Assembly (NCBI GenBank): GCA_900313005.1
Contig: ONZJ01000002.1
Coordinates: 3,693,909-3,757,908, forward strand
Reading direction: 5' to 3'
DNA from: Rhodobacteraceae bacterium EL129
Lineage (GTDB): Bacteria; Pseudomonadota; Alphaproteobacteria; Rhodobacterales; Rhodobacteraceae
DNA length: 64,000 nucleotides
Made by a program: the position numbers and the translations under genes. Shown here piece after piece: positions 54,045 through 62,626 of this stretch. The notes beneath the pieces are model-generated. The model was not told the DNA's origin. It saw nothing but the letters and a program-made list of their open reading frames with translations, and searched no databases. How positions within the stretch are numbered: position 1 is the first letter of the stretch; every line of letters begins with the position of its first letter.

Positions 54045-54045
54045 T

Positions 54046-54086
54046 CCAGAAATTTAACCGAATATGGGAAATTAATCCAGAAATTG
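54046..54086. promoter_or_regulatory. Direct repeats in the lrp/dpaL divergent promoter
   Basis: TCCAGAAATT occurs at 54046-54055 and again at 54077-54086, 31 bases apart, close to three helical turns. An AT-rich GGGAAATTAATCC lies between. Same-face AT-rich repeats are typical of Lrp/AsnC binding, and the site begins right at the lrp start codon, suggesting autoregulation. Confidence 0.5.
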
Positions 54087-54170
54087 ATCCACAAGTTCGT
54101 TAAATAGAGAAATCCTGCCATAAAACGCCGATAGGCTCTGCGCCATCAGGTAAGTCAAAGGAACAGACCG

Positions 54171-55379
54171 ATGTGTGCAAAGAATTCCAATACGGCCCAG
54201 ATGTTTATTCACACGCCCACACCCGACCAGGCGTTTGAGACGGTTTTGCCGAAACCAGAGTTTGATGCGGCGGTTGCGGAAATCGTGACGTGGGAGGGTT
54301 ATGCTCCAACCTCCTGTAATAATCTGTCAGCCATGGCTGTAGATTTGAACCTCGGCGCTATTCACTACAAGGATGAGAGCAGCCGCTTTGGTCTGGGCAG
54401 TTTCAAGGCGTTGGGCGGGGCCTATGCGGCCGCCAAGTTGTTGCACCGCGAGCTGAGCAAGGCTGGGCATGATGTGTCCCTTTCCGATATCACCGTCGGG
54501 CGCGCTAGGAACCTTTGTGCAAAGGTGACGCTGGTGTCGGCCACCGATGGCAATCACGGGCGCTCGTTGGCTTGGGGGGCCGGACGGTTTGGCGCAGCTT
54601 GTCGGATCTACATCCACAAGGAGGTCAGCGAAGGCCGGGCCTTGGCCATGGAAGAGCTGGGCGCCACAGTGATCCGGATTGACGGGGATTATGATGCTTC
54701 GGTCCATCTGGCGCGCGACGAGGCCGAGGCCAATGGCTGGTTCGTGATTTCGGATACGTCATGGGAAGGGTACCGTGAAACGCCGGGGCATGTGATGGCA
54801 GGTTACGGTGTGATGATGGATGAATTGCAGGGTCAGCTGGCCGAGGCCCCGACACATCTTTTTGTTCAGGGCGGTGTTGGCGGGTTGGCCGCCGCCGTCG
54901 CGGCGCGCGCACGTCAGAACTGGGGCGAGACGACGCCCAAGATTGTTGTGGTGGAACCTGACTTGGCAGCTTGTCTTTACGCCAGTGGTCAGACGGGTGT
55001 CCGTACCAGTGTGGCTCTGGAAGAAGAGACGTTGATGGCAGGATTGTCCTGCGGTGAGCCCTCTGAAATGGCATGGGAAATCCTGAACGAAGAGACCACT
55101 GCTTTCATGACCGTGCCTGAAAGCCAGGTTGCGCCGATCATGCGGCTGCTGGCCTATCCTCAGGGGCAGGATCAGGCGATTACAGCGGGCGAGTCGGCGA
55201 TCGCAGGTCTGGCTGGAGTACATGCCGCAGCACAGCAGGATGAGTGGCGAAAAGCCTTGGAACTTGGGCGCGAATCTCGTGTATTGGTGATCGGCACCGA
55301 AGGCGCGACGGACCCTGCGATTTACAATCGACTTGTTGGCCTCGCACCATGTGCTGAGAAACAAATGGAAGGCGCGTAG
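54171..55379 (+). CDS. dpaL: Diaminopropionate ammonia-lyase
   Basis: 402-residue fold-type II PLP enzyme. Lys79 in KDESSRFGLGSFKALGG binds PLP; VSATDGNHGRSLAWGA and FVQGGVGGLAAAVAAR are conserved. It converts 2,3-diaminopropionate (and D-serine in relatives) to pyruvate and ammonia. Confusion with the threonine-dehydratase-like EutB of ectoine loci is possible, but the APTSCNNLSAMA N-terminal region fits DpaL/YgeX. AAAGGA lies before the ATG. Confidence 0.88.
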   Translation: MCAKNSNTAQMFIHTPTPDQAFETVLPKPEFDAAVAEIVTWEGYAPTSCNNLSAMAVDLNLGAIHYKDESSRFGLGSFKALGGAYAAAKLLHRELSKAGHDVSLSDITVGRARNLCAKVTLVSATDGNHGRSLAWGAGRFGAACRIYIHKEVSEGRALAMEELGATVIRIDGDYDASVHLARDEAEANGWFVISDTSWEGYRETPGHVMAGYGVMMDELQGQLAEAPTHLFVQGGVGGLAAAVAARARQNWGETTPKIVVVEPDLAACLYASGQTGVRTSVALEEETLMAGLSCGEPSEMAWEILNEETTAFMTVPESQVAPIMRLLAYPQGQDQAITAGESAIAGLAGVHAAAQQDEWRKALELGRESRVLVIGTEGATDPAIYNRLVGLAPCAEKQMEGA

Positions 55380-55409
55380 ACAGCCGCGTCATCGTGGGGG
55401 AGAGACATA

Positions 55410-56780
55410 ATGCTGAGGAACGACCAACTGGATCAATGGGACCGGGAGAATTTCTTTCACCCCTCCACTCACTTGGCTGAATTTGCACGGGGTGAGCTGG
55501 CGCAACGGATCATCACCGGTGGCACCAACTGTCATATCGAGGATCGTGACGGCAATCGGATGCTTGATGCTTTTGCCGGTCTCTATTGTGTGAATGTTGG
55601 CTATGGCCGTCAGGATATTGCCGATGCGATTGCTGCGCAGGCGAAGGAGCTGGCCTTCTATCATTCCTACGTTGGGCACGGAACCGAAGCGAGCATTACT
55701 CTGGCCAAGATGATCATGGACCGTGCGCCGGATCACATGAGCAAAGTGTACTTTGGCCTCTCCGGCTCAGATGCAAATGAAACCAACATCAAACTGATCT
55801 GGTACTACAACAACATCCTTGGTCGGCCTGAGAAGAAGAAGATCATCAGCCGTTGGCGCGGGTATCATGGATCGGGTCTCATGACTGGGTCGCTGACCGG
55901 GCTGGAGCTGTTTCACAAGAAGTTTGATTTGCCGTTGTCTCAGGTCATCCACACTGAGGCGCCGTACTATTTCCGCCGTGATGATCTGGGTCAGTCTGAG
56001 GCGCAGTTTGTGGCGCATTGCGTGGCTGAACTGGAGGCGATGATTGACCGTGAGGGTGCGGATACCATTGCGGCCTTTATCGGTGAGCCTGTGTTGGGCA
56101 CCGGGGGAATTGTACCGCCGCCGCAAGGCTATTGGCCTGCGATCCAAGAGGTACTGGATCGGCACGATATCTTGTTGATCGCCGATGAGGTGGTCACCGG
56201 CTTTGGCCGCCTGGGCACAATGTTCGGATCCGAGCACTATGGGATCAAACCCGATCTGATCACCATCGCCAAGGGTTTGACCAGCGCCTATGCGCCGTTG
56301 TCCGGGTCCATTGTCAGCGACAAGATGTGGACCGTGCTGGAGCAGGGCACTGATGAGAACGGGCCGATTGGTCATGGCTGGACCTATTCGGCGCATCCCA
56401 TCGGTGCGGCCGCCGGTGTGGCGAACCTCAAGCTGCTGGACGAGTTGAACCTGGTGAACAATGCCGGATCAGTGGGGACGTATCTGAACGAACAGATGGC
56501 TGCAGCTTTGGGGGATCATGCCCATGTGGGTGATATCCGTGGCGAAGGCATGATTTGCGCGGTTGAGTTTGTCAAAGACCGCGACAGCCGCACTTTCTTT
56601 GATGTGACTGAAAAAGTCGGGCCGCAAGTGGCTGCGGCTTTGGGTCAACTGGGTGTGATTGCGCGGGCGATGCCTCAGGGCGACATTCTGGGCTTTGCAC
56701 CGCCTTTCTGCCTTACCCAATCCGAGGCTGATGAGGTGGTGACCAAGACCACAGATGCCGTGAAGGCGGTGCTTGGATAA
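55410..56780 (+). CDS. Class III aminotransferase (omega-amino acid/diaminobutyrate type)
   Basis: 456 residues. [17 protein letters not shown] and [16 protein letters not shown] resemble transaminases annotated in ectoine and diamine pathways (DoeD-like) as well as beta-alanine transaminases. The PLP lysine lies in [15 protein letters not shown] and the Asp in [13 protein letters not shown]. It is 31 bases after dpaL on the same strand with GGGGAGAG before the ATG. Together they suggest diamine or diamino-acid breakdown; the substrate is not proven. Confidence 0.82.
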   Translation: MLRNDQLDQWDRENFFHPSTHLAEFARGELAQRIITGGTNCHIEDRDGNRMLDAFAGLYCVNVGYGRQDIADAIAAQAKELAFYHSYVGHGTEASITLAKMIMDRAPDHMSKVYFGLSGSDANETNIKLIWYYNNILGRPEKKKIISRWRGYHGSGLMTGSLTGLELFHKKFDLPLSQVIHTEAPYYFRRDDLGQSEAQFVAHCVAELEAMIDREGADTIAAFIGEPVLGTGGIVPPPQGYWPAIQEVLDRHDILLIADEVVTGFGRLGTMFGSEHYGIKPDLITIAKGLTSAYAPLSGSIVSDKMWTVLEQGTDENGPIGHGWTYSAHPIGAAAGVANLKLLDELNLVNNAGSVGTYLNEQMAAALGDHAHVGDIRGEGMICAVEFVKDRDSRTFFDVTEKVGPQVAAALGQLGVIARAMPQGDILGFAPPFCLTQSEADEVVTKTTDAVKAVLG

Positions 56781-56958
56781 GCAAGGATGTTCCGAATCGA
56801 TGTATTGAAATTCAGAGAAGCAGAAGCGCGCTTCAGCAAAACTGGCGCAAATTATGCTGAAACTGTCGCACTCTGCTTGCATCCTGCGTTCAATACCGCT
56901 TTAGTTTGTGCCGAACGCAGCAACAGCCTGCGAAATAGATAAAACAGGGAGTCCGAAT

Positions 56959-58059
56959 TTGCCGGATACTGCAAACAACGATGCATTCGTTGCGTTTGAA
57001 CGCGTTCAAAAGAGCTATGACGGGGAAACGCTGGTCGTCAAAGACCTGAACCTGTCAATGCCCAAGGGCGAATTCCTAACCATGTTGGGGCCATCGGGTT
57101 CGGGTAAAACCACCTGTCTGATGATGCTCGCCGGGTTTGAGACCGCGACACACGGTAAAATCTTGCTGGACGGCGTTTCGATCAACAACATTCCACCGCA
57201 CAAGCGCGGCATTGGCATGGTGTTTCAGAACTATGCCTTGTTCCCGCATATGACGATTGCCGAGAACCTCAGTTTCCCGCTGGAAGTGCGGAAGATGGGC
57301 AAATCCGAACGCGAAGAAAAAGTACAGCGCGCGCTGGATATGGTTGAGATGGGTGCCTTTGGCGGTCGCCGCCCGGCGCAGCTCTCGGGTGGTCAGCAGC
57401 AGCGGATCGCTCTGGCCCGTGCACTGGTGTTTGAACCCGAGCTGGTTTTGATGGACGAGCCGTTGGGGGCCCTAGACAAACAGCTGCGCGAAAAAATGCA
57501 GTTTGAGATTACCGATCTGGCCCACAACCTGGGGATCACGACGGTGTATGTGACCCACGACCAGACCGAGGCGTTGACCATGTCAGACCGCGTGGCCGTG
57601 TTTGACGATGGCCGCATTCAGCAGATTGATCCGCCGGATGTTCTCTATGAAAACCCGCAAAACAGTTTTGTCGCGCAGTTCATTGGCGAGAACAACACAA
57701 TGAATGGTGTGGTCAAGGAAATCAAAGACGGTATTGCTTTGGTTCAGCTGGATGATGGCAGCCTGATTGATGCAACACCGGTGAACGTCAGTGAAGTGGG
57801 CGAGCGCACCAAAGTATCCATCCGCCCCGAACGCGTTGAGTTCAATCAGGACCGACTGAAGGGCAATGCTCATACGCTGAAGGCCGAGGTGCTTGAATTC
57901 ATCTATATGGGTGACATCTTCCGCACACGTCTGCGCGTTGCTGGCAGTGACGAATTTGTCGTGAAGACACGCAACGCACCGGATCAGGTGAAACTGAAGC
58001 CCGGTGAAACCGTCGAGATTGGCTGGCTTCCAGAGGATTGTCGCGCGCTCGATGCGTAA
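56959..58059 (+). CDS. Pot-like ABC transporter ATP-binding protein
   Basis: About 366 residues: an ABC domain with Walker A GPSGSGKTT, signature QLSGGQQQRIALARAL and Walker B LVLMDEPLGALD, and a C-terminal TOBE domain (VSIRPERVEF). I prefer the TTG start at 56959: GGGAG lies 7 bases upstream and the protein then begins PDTANNDAFVAFERV, close to the domain edge. A GTG at 56908 is the alternative. It starts the second Pot-like operon. Confidence 0.85.
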   Translation: MPDTANNDAFVAFERVQKSYDGETLVVKDLNLSMPKGEFLTMLGPSGSGKTTCLMMLAGFETATHGKILLDGVSINNIPPHKRGIGMVFQNYALFPHMTIAENLSFPLEVRKMGKSEREEKVQRALDMVEMGAFGGRRPAQLSGGQQQRIALARALVFEPELVLMDEPLGALDKQLREKMQFEITDLAHNLGITTVYVTHDQTEALTMSDRVAVFDDGRIQQIDPPDVLYENPQNSFVAQFIGENNTMNGVVKEIKDGIALVQLDDGSLIDATPVNVSEVGERTKVSIRPERVEFNQDRLKGNAHTLKAEVLEFIYMGDIFRTRLRVAGSDEFVVKTRNAPDQVKLKPGETVEIGWLPEDCRALDA

Positions 58060-58104
58060 CGGATCAAGAGATATCGTACCTCCACAACGGGTGCGATGAA
58101 CAGC

Positions 58105-58137
58105 GGGTCCAATGGCTAAAGCCCGTGGCCGGGACCC
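58105..58137 (+). other. Intercistronic stem-loop before the binding-protein gene
   Basis: GGGTCC (58105-58110) pairs with GGACCC (58132-58137), with a small inner GGCT-AA-AGCC hairpin. It lies in the 115-base gap between the ATPase and binding-protein genes and has no U-run, so it may stabilise the downstream message. Confidence 0.5.
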
Positions 58138-58174
58138 CAGACTTTCGTAACGGGTAACAATTGGGAGAACTTAA

Positions 58175-59266
58175 ATGAAACTTACAACAACACTTCTGGC
58201 CACCACCGCTCTGTCGGTCGCTGCCAGTGCGGTTGCTGCTCAGGAAATGACCATCGTGTCATGGGGCGGCGCTTACTCGAAGTCGCAAAAGCTGGCGTAT
58301 CACGACCCCTATTCCGAAAAGACCGGTGTCACCATCATCAACGATGACAGCTCGGCCGAAGCCGTGGCCAAACTGCGTGCCATGAACGAAGCCGGTAGCG
58401 TCACCTGGGATGTGGTTGACGTGGTTGCGGCCGATGCGATCCGTCTGTGCGACGAAGGTCTGGCGCTGGAAATCGACGCGGACACACAACTGGCGGCCGC
58501 ACCAGACGGCACACCTGCCTCTGAAGACTTCGGCGACCTGCTGGTGTCCGATTGCTTCATTCCGCAGATCGTGTACTCAACCACATTTGGGTACCGCACC
58601 GACATGGTTGGTGACACGGCCCCAACAGACGTTTGCGCGGTTTTCGACACCGCAACCTATCCTGGCAAGCGTTCGCTGGAAAAGCGCCCAATCAACAACA
58701 TGGAATGGGCTCTGATCTGTGACGGCGTTGCCAAGGATGACGTCTATGACGTTCTGGCGACCGCTGAAGGTCAGGACCAGGCTCTGGCCAAACTGGACAC
58801 CATCAAAGACGACGTGATCTGGTGGTCAGCTGGTGCGGATACGCCTCAGCTGTTGGCCGATGGCGAAGTTGTGATGGGCTCGACCTACAACGGTCGTCTG
58901 TTCAGTGTGATCGAAGAGCAGAAGCAACCTGTTGCGATGCTTTGGGACGCGCAGGTGTTTGACCTTGATGGCTGGATCATTCCAACTGGTCTGAGCCCCG
59001 AGCGTCAGCAGGCTGCTCTGGACTACATCATGTTCGCGACAGACACCCAGCGTCTGGCGGATCAGGCCAAGTACATCTCGTACGGTCCGGCCCGTGCCTC
59101 GTCTGCGCCGCTGGTCGGTCAGCACGCGGACTTGGGTATCGACATGGCACCACACATGCCAACCGATCCCAACAACGCCAAGAACACGTTCCTTTATAAC
59201 TACGAGTTCTGGGCGGATTACCGCGATGATATCGACGCCAAATTCCAGGCGTGGCTGGCTCAATAA
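58175..59266 (+). CDS. Periplasmic binding protein of Pot-like ABC transporter
   Basis: 363 residues: a signal peptide (cleavage near AVAAQE, about residue 22) and a PotD/type 2 periplasmic fold starting MTIVSWGGAYSKSQ. The W-G-G start is typical of the extracellular solute-binding family 1 members that take polyamine-like or opine-like cations. The ligand is unknown. GGGAG lies 7 bases before the ATG. It is followed by a strong stem-loop. Confidence 0.87.
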   Translation: MKLTTTLLATTALSVAASAVAAQEMTIVSWGGAYSKSQKLAYHDPYSEKTGVTIINDDSSAEAVAKLRAMNEAGSVTWDVVDVVAADAIRLCDEGLALEIDADTQLAAAPDGTPASEDFGDLLVSDCFIPQIVYSTTFGYRTDMVGDTAPTDVCAVFDTATYPGKRSLEKRPINNMEWALICDGVAKDDVYDVLATAEGQDQALAKLDTIKDDVIWWSAGADTPQLLADGEVVMGSTYNGRLFSVIEEQKQPVAMLWDAQVFDLDGWIIPTGLSPERQQAALDYIMFATDTQRLADQAKYISYGPARASSAPLVGQHADLGIDMAPHMPTDPNNAKNTFLYNYEFWADYRDDIDAKFQAWLAQ

Positions 59267-59278
59267 GCCTATCAGTTT

Positions 59279-59301
59279 GGGGCGCGCATGATGTGCGCCC
59301 C
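59279..59301 (+). other. Strong stem-loop after the binding-protein gene
   Basis: GGGGCGCGCA-TGA-TGTGCGCCCC forms a 10-base stem with one G-T pair, 12 bases after the stop. No U-run follows, so it is probably a 3'-end protector giving more binding protein than permease. Confidence 0.65.
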
Positions 59302-59373
59302 ATTCCACACCAATAAACGAGTGAGGGCTGCACGTATGGCCCTTACCGCCAGATTACAAGGGATACGACCACC

Positions 59374-59661
59374 ATGCCCAAGGGCTATATTATCGGCCAT
59401 ATTACGGTGAATGATCCGGAGGCGTATAAAGAATACGTCGAAAAGGACACACCGATCCTGCTTGGCCTTGGTGGCAAATTCATTGTGCGTGGCGGACAAT
59501 CCGAGACGATGGAAGGCGAGACACTCAACCGCCACGTCGTGATAGAATTTCCAAGTTATGAGGCTGCGCAGACTGCGTATAATGATCCGGAATACCAAAA
59601 GGTTGCCGAGATCCGCAGGCGCACCGCTGATAGCATTATCCTAGTGGTTGAAGGGGCTTGA
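59374..59661 (+). CDS. DUF1330 family protein
   Basis: 95 residues with a dimeric alpha-beta-barrel (ferredoxin-like) fold: GYIIGHITVNDPEAYKEYV, then GGKFIVRGGQSETMEG and VVIEFPSYEAAQTAYNDPEY. DUF1330 proteins are small cytosolic proteins of unclear role. It is embedded between the binding-protein and permease genes, and its stop is one base before the permease ATG, so it is co-translated with the transporter. Confidence 0.85.
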   Translation: MPKGYIIGHITVNDPEAYKEYVEKDTPILLGLGGKFIVRGGQSETMEGETLNRHVVIEFPSYEAAQTAYNDPEYQKVAEIRRRTADSIILVVEGA

Positions 59662-59662
59662 G

Positions 59663-60934
59663 ATGAGCGACACCACCGATTCCGGACCCATTACCGCCGC
59701 CGACGGCACGCCGCTGAAACGCAGTTTGGGCCGTGCCTTGCGCCAGCAAAAGCTGCGGGCGCTGATGTTGATCGCCCCGCTTTTGCTGTTTGTTCTGCTG
59801 TCTTTCATCCTGCCCATCGCCAACATGCTGATGCGCTCGGTCGACAATGACATCGTAGCCGACACCCTTCCCTTGACCGTTGTCGAGCTAAAAACTTGGG
59901 ATTCCGACAGTGGGGAATTGCCCGGCGAGAATGTCTATGCCGCATTCGTGACGGACATGGTCGCGGCCATTGATGCCAAGAACCACACCAAATTAGGCAC
60001 GCGCCTGAACTACGAAAGTACTGGCATGTCGTCGATGTTCCGCCAGTCAGGCCGCAAGATGAAAAAGCTGGATCCGGTGGCCGATGCGCCGTTCAAGGAA
60101 AAGCTGATCAAGATCAACGACGGCTGGGGTGACGTGGAAGCCTGGCGCGAGATCAAGACCCATTCGGTGCGCACCACCAACGGTTACTTCCTAAACGCTG
60201 TAGATATGCGTCGCACACCGGAAGGCGCGCAATCCCAGCCCGAAGACAAACGCATTCTGATCAAGCTGTTCGGGCGGACCTTGTGGATGTCGCTGATCAT
60301 CACTGGCTCCTGTATTTTGCTGGCCTATCCGATCGCTTGGATTCTGGCGAACTTGCCAATGCGCACATCGAACATGTTGATGATCCTCGTACTCTTGCCG
60401 TTCTGGACGTCGTTGCTGGTGCGAACATCGGCCTGGAAAGTGTTGTTGCAACAGCAAGGCGTCATCAATGAAATTCTGGTCTGGCTCGGCCTGATCGCGG
60501 ATGACGGCCGATTGGTGATGATCAACAACCAGACCGGGACGATCATTGCCATGACGCATATCTTGCTGCCGTTCATGATCTTGCCGATGTATTCAGTCAT
60601 GCAGACCATCCAGCCCACTTATCTGCGGGCCGCGAAATCCATGGGCGCCACCAATTGGACAGCCTTCTGGCGGGTCTATTTCCCGCAGAGCATTCCGGGC
60701 ATTGGCGCGGGGTCGATCCTCGTGTTCATTCTGGCGATCGGGTATTACATCACACCTGAAATCGTCGGTGGCACCAAGGGTGTCTTTATCTCGAACCGGA
60801 TCGCCTATCACATTTCATCTTCGCTCAACTGGGGCCTTGCGGCTGCACTTGGCGCGATCCTTCTGGCAGTCGTTCTGCTGCTCTACTGGTGCTACGACAA
60901 GATCGTCGGCATCGACAACGTGAAGCTGGGGTAA
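59663..60934 (+). CDS. Pot-like ABC permease with a large periplasmic insert
   Basis: 423 residues, against about 300 for PotB. The first membrane span (about 32-52) is followed by a ~145-residue non-hydrophobic region (about 60-205) before the usual five-span core with the EAA loop LRAAKSMGATNWTAFWRVYFP. The insert should be periplasmic and could contact the binding protein. AAGGGG lies before ATG 59663. Confidence 0.85.
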   Translation: MSDTTDSGPITAADGTPLKRSLGRALRQQKLRALMLIAPLLLFVLLSFILPIANMLMRSVDNDIVADTLPLTVVELKTWDSDSGELPGENVYAAFVTDMVAAIDAKNHTKLGTRLNYESTGMSSMFRQSGRKMKKLDPVADAPFKEKLIKINDGWGDVEAWREIKTHSVRTTNGYFLNAVDMRRTPEGAQSQPEDKRILIKLFGRTLWMSLIITGSCILLAYPIAWILANLPMRTSNMLMILVLLPFWTSLLVRTSAWKVLLQQQGVINEILVWLGLIADDGRLVMINNQTGTIIAMTHILLPFMILPMYSVMQTIQPTYLRAAKSMGATNWTAFWRVYFPQSIPGIGAGSILVFILAIGYYITPEIVGGTKGVFISNRIAYHISSSLNWGLAAALGAILLAVVLLLYWCYDKIVGIDNVKLG

Positions 60935-60939
60935 CGGAC

Positions 60940-62151
60940 ATGGCTGCACTTACACCGATTTCGCGCAAACCTCAGTCCTTTGTCTTGCCCATCGTGGCAG
61001 CTGCAGGGGCCTTTGTGGGGCTTTTCTTTGGAACGGCCAATGGCTCGGGCTTCATGGGCATGTTGGGCGGAGCTGCTATCACGGCAGGGCTGGCCTGGAT
61101 CTACTTCAATGTCTTGAAGAACGAAGGTTTGGCCCGCTGGATATCGCTCGCCGTTGCATTGGTGCTGTGTGTCTATCTGGGCGGTGTGCCCGGAGTGATC
61201 CTTGGCATTGCCTTTGGGCTTTTCTTCTGGTGGTTCAGCTATTGGCTGTACGAAGGGCGCTACCGTGCGCGCCTGCTCCCCTATCTGACACCGGGTCAGG
61301 TACTGTGGCACTATGGGTTCCGGATCATCTGCGGATTGATCTTCTTTTTCCTGGTCTCGCCGCTGGTACCAGTGATGTGGCTTAGCTTTAACGCACAGGA
61401 CTTCTTCACGTTCACACCGGAAATGTTGCGGTTTGATCCTGATGGCTACAGCCTCAAGCATTACCGCGACTTCTTTACCAACAACGAATGGCAGCGGAGC
61501 TTTAAAAACTCGCTGATCATCGCGCCGATCGCGACAATCATTTCTGTCAGCCTTGGGACATTGGCCGCGATTGGCCTGAGCCAAAGCCACGTCCCGGGCC
61601 GCCGCGCCATCATGGCGATCCTGATCTCTCCGATGATTGTACCGCTGATCATTTCGGCCACGGGTATGTTCTTCTTCTACAGCCAGATCGGTAACTTCCT
61701 CGAGGGCACGCTGGGCTTTAACAAGAATTTCGTGGGCTATGTGAAGGTCATTCTGGCCCACGCTGTTCTAGGTATTCCCTTCGTCATCATCACCGTGACG
61801 GCCACGTTGGTGGGTTTTGACCGCTCGCTGACACGGGCGGCGGCGAATATGGGGGCCGATCCGGTGACCACGTTCTTCCGCGTGCAGATGCCGCTTATCT
61901 TGCCGGGTGTGATCTCGGGTGGATTGTTCGCTTTCATCACTTCGTTTGACGAGGTGGTCGTGGTGCTTTTCGTCGGCTCAGCTTCGCAAAAGACGTTGCC
62001 GTGGCAGATGTTCACCGGCCTGCGCGAGCAGATATCGCCAACCATTCTGGCGGTTGCAACCATCCTTGTTGTGATGTCGATCCTGCTGCTGACGACCGTG
62101 GAATTGCTGCGGCGGAGGTCCGAGCGACTGCGAGGCATGTCACCTGCCTAA
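60940..62151 (+). CDS. Pot-like ABC permease with an N-terminal multi-span extension
   Basis: 403 residues, against about 270 for PotC. About four additional spans (18-120, with GAFVGLFFGTANGSG and VLCVYLGGVPGVILGIAFG) precede the standard six-span permease, whose EAA loop is TRAAANMGADPVTTFFRVQMP. It starts 5 bases after the first permease. The extension is not part of usual PotC and its role is unknown. Confidence 0.85.
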   Translation: MAALTPISRKPQSFVLPIVAAAGAFVGLFFGTANGSGFMGMLGGAAITAGLAWIYFNVLKNEGLARWISLAVALVLCVYLGGVPGVILGIAFGLFFWWFSYWLYEGRYRARLLPYLTPGQVLWHYGFRIICGLIFFFLVSPLVPVMWLSFNAQDFFTFTPEMLRFDPDGYSLKHYRDFFTNNEWQRSFKNSLIIAPIATIISVSLGTLAAIGLSQSHVPGRRAIMAILISPMIVPLIISATGMFFFYSQIGNFLEGTLGFNKNFVGYVKVILAHAVLGIPFVIITVTATLVGFDRSLTRAAANMGADPVTTFFRVQMPLILPGVISGGLFAFITSFDEVVVVLFVGSASQKTLPWQMFTGLREQISPTILAVATILVVMSILLLTTVELLRRRSERLRGMSPA

Positions 62152-62172
62152 AGCGCCCTGAAAGATTTTCTG

Positions 62173-62200
62173 AATGGCCGGATTTCACGATCCGGCCATT
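62173..62200. terminator. Bidirectional terminator between convergent genes
   Basis: AATGGCCGGAT and ATCCGGCCATT form a perfect 11-base stem with a 6-base loop, flanked by A/T on both sides, in the 51-base gap between the permease gene and the convergent small membrane-protein gene. Confidence 0.8.
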
Positions 62201-62202
62201 TA

Positions 62203-62562
62203 TTATGAGGCATCACGTTTCCGCAGCAAGGCATATGCGATGCTGATCACGGTCAGTTGGCTTGCGATCACGGCGACCCAGATTTCATCAAAGGCTGGAT
62301 CAAAGTACTTTTGCGGTCCAAAGCTGAGCAATGCCATGGCAGCGGCCAGACTGGCCAGAAATTGACCTATGCGTTCTGATATCAACACCCGTGCCATCAG
62401 CGCTGTGCCAATGGAGACGGCCAGAAACGGGGCCATCGCAAACAAGGGTATGGCTCGTGGTGGATGAGGTGCCACGCCGAACCAAAGCGAGGCGAGCATG
62501 ACCCCCTGAATAACAGCAAGCATCAGGCAGGCAGCGTCCAATATTTTCATCTGATAGGTCAT
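62203..62562 (-). CDS. Small four-span membrane protein of unknown function
   Basis: 119 residues with four predicted membrane spans (about 8-28, 40-60, 66-85 and 90-112) and a short basic C-terminus (LRKRDAS). The family is not recognised. It is divergent from the TetR gene, with two palindromes in the shared promoter starting 22 bases before its ATG, so TetR control is likely. Confidence 0.68.
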   Translation of the reverse strand: MTYQMKILDAACLMLAVIQGVMLASLWFGVAPHPPRAIPLFAMAPFLAVSIGTALMARVLISERIGQFLASLAAAMALLSFGPQKYFDPAFDEIWVAVIASQLTVISIAYALLRKRDAS

Positions 62563-62583
62563 CGTTCAAAATCCTGTGTCATC

Positions 62584-62623
62584 CGTACTGCTTGGTACGC
62601 CTTGTAACGTACCGCTCGGTACG
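62584..62623. promoter_or_regulatory. Tandem 16-base palindromic operators (TetR-type)
   Basis: CGTACCGCTCGGTACG (62608-62623) is a near-perfect palindrome of 7-base arms around CT. CGTACTGCTTGGTACG (62584-62599) matches it at 14 of 16 positions. Their centres are 24 bases apart. They fill the gap between the divergent small membrane-protein and TetR genes. Confidence 0.8.
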
Positions 62624-62626
62624 GTA

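Noticed and set aside
62576..62626. GTG start for the TetR gene at 62576
   Set aside because: It would place both operator palindromes inside the coding sequence and add residues outside the TetR domain.
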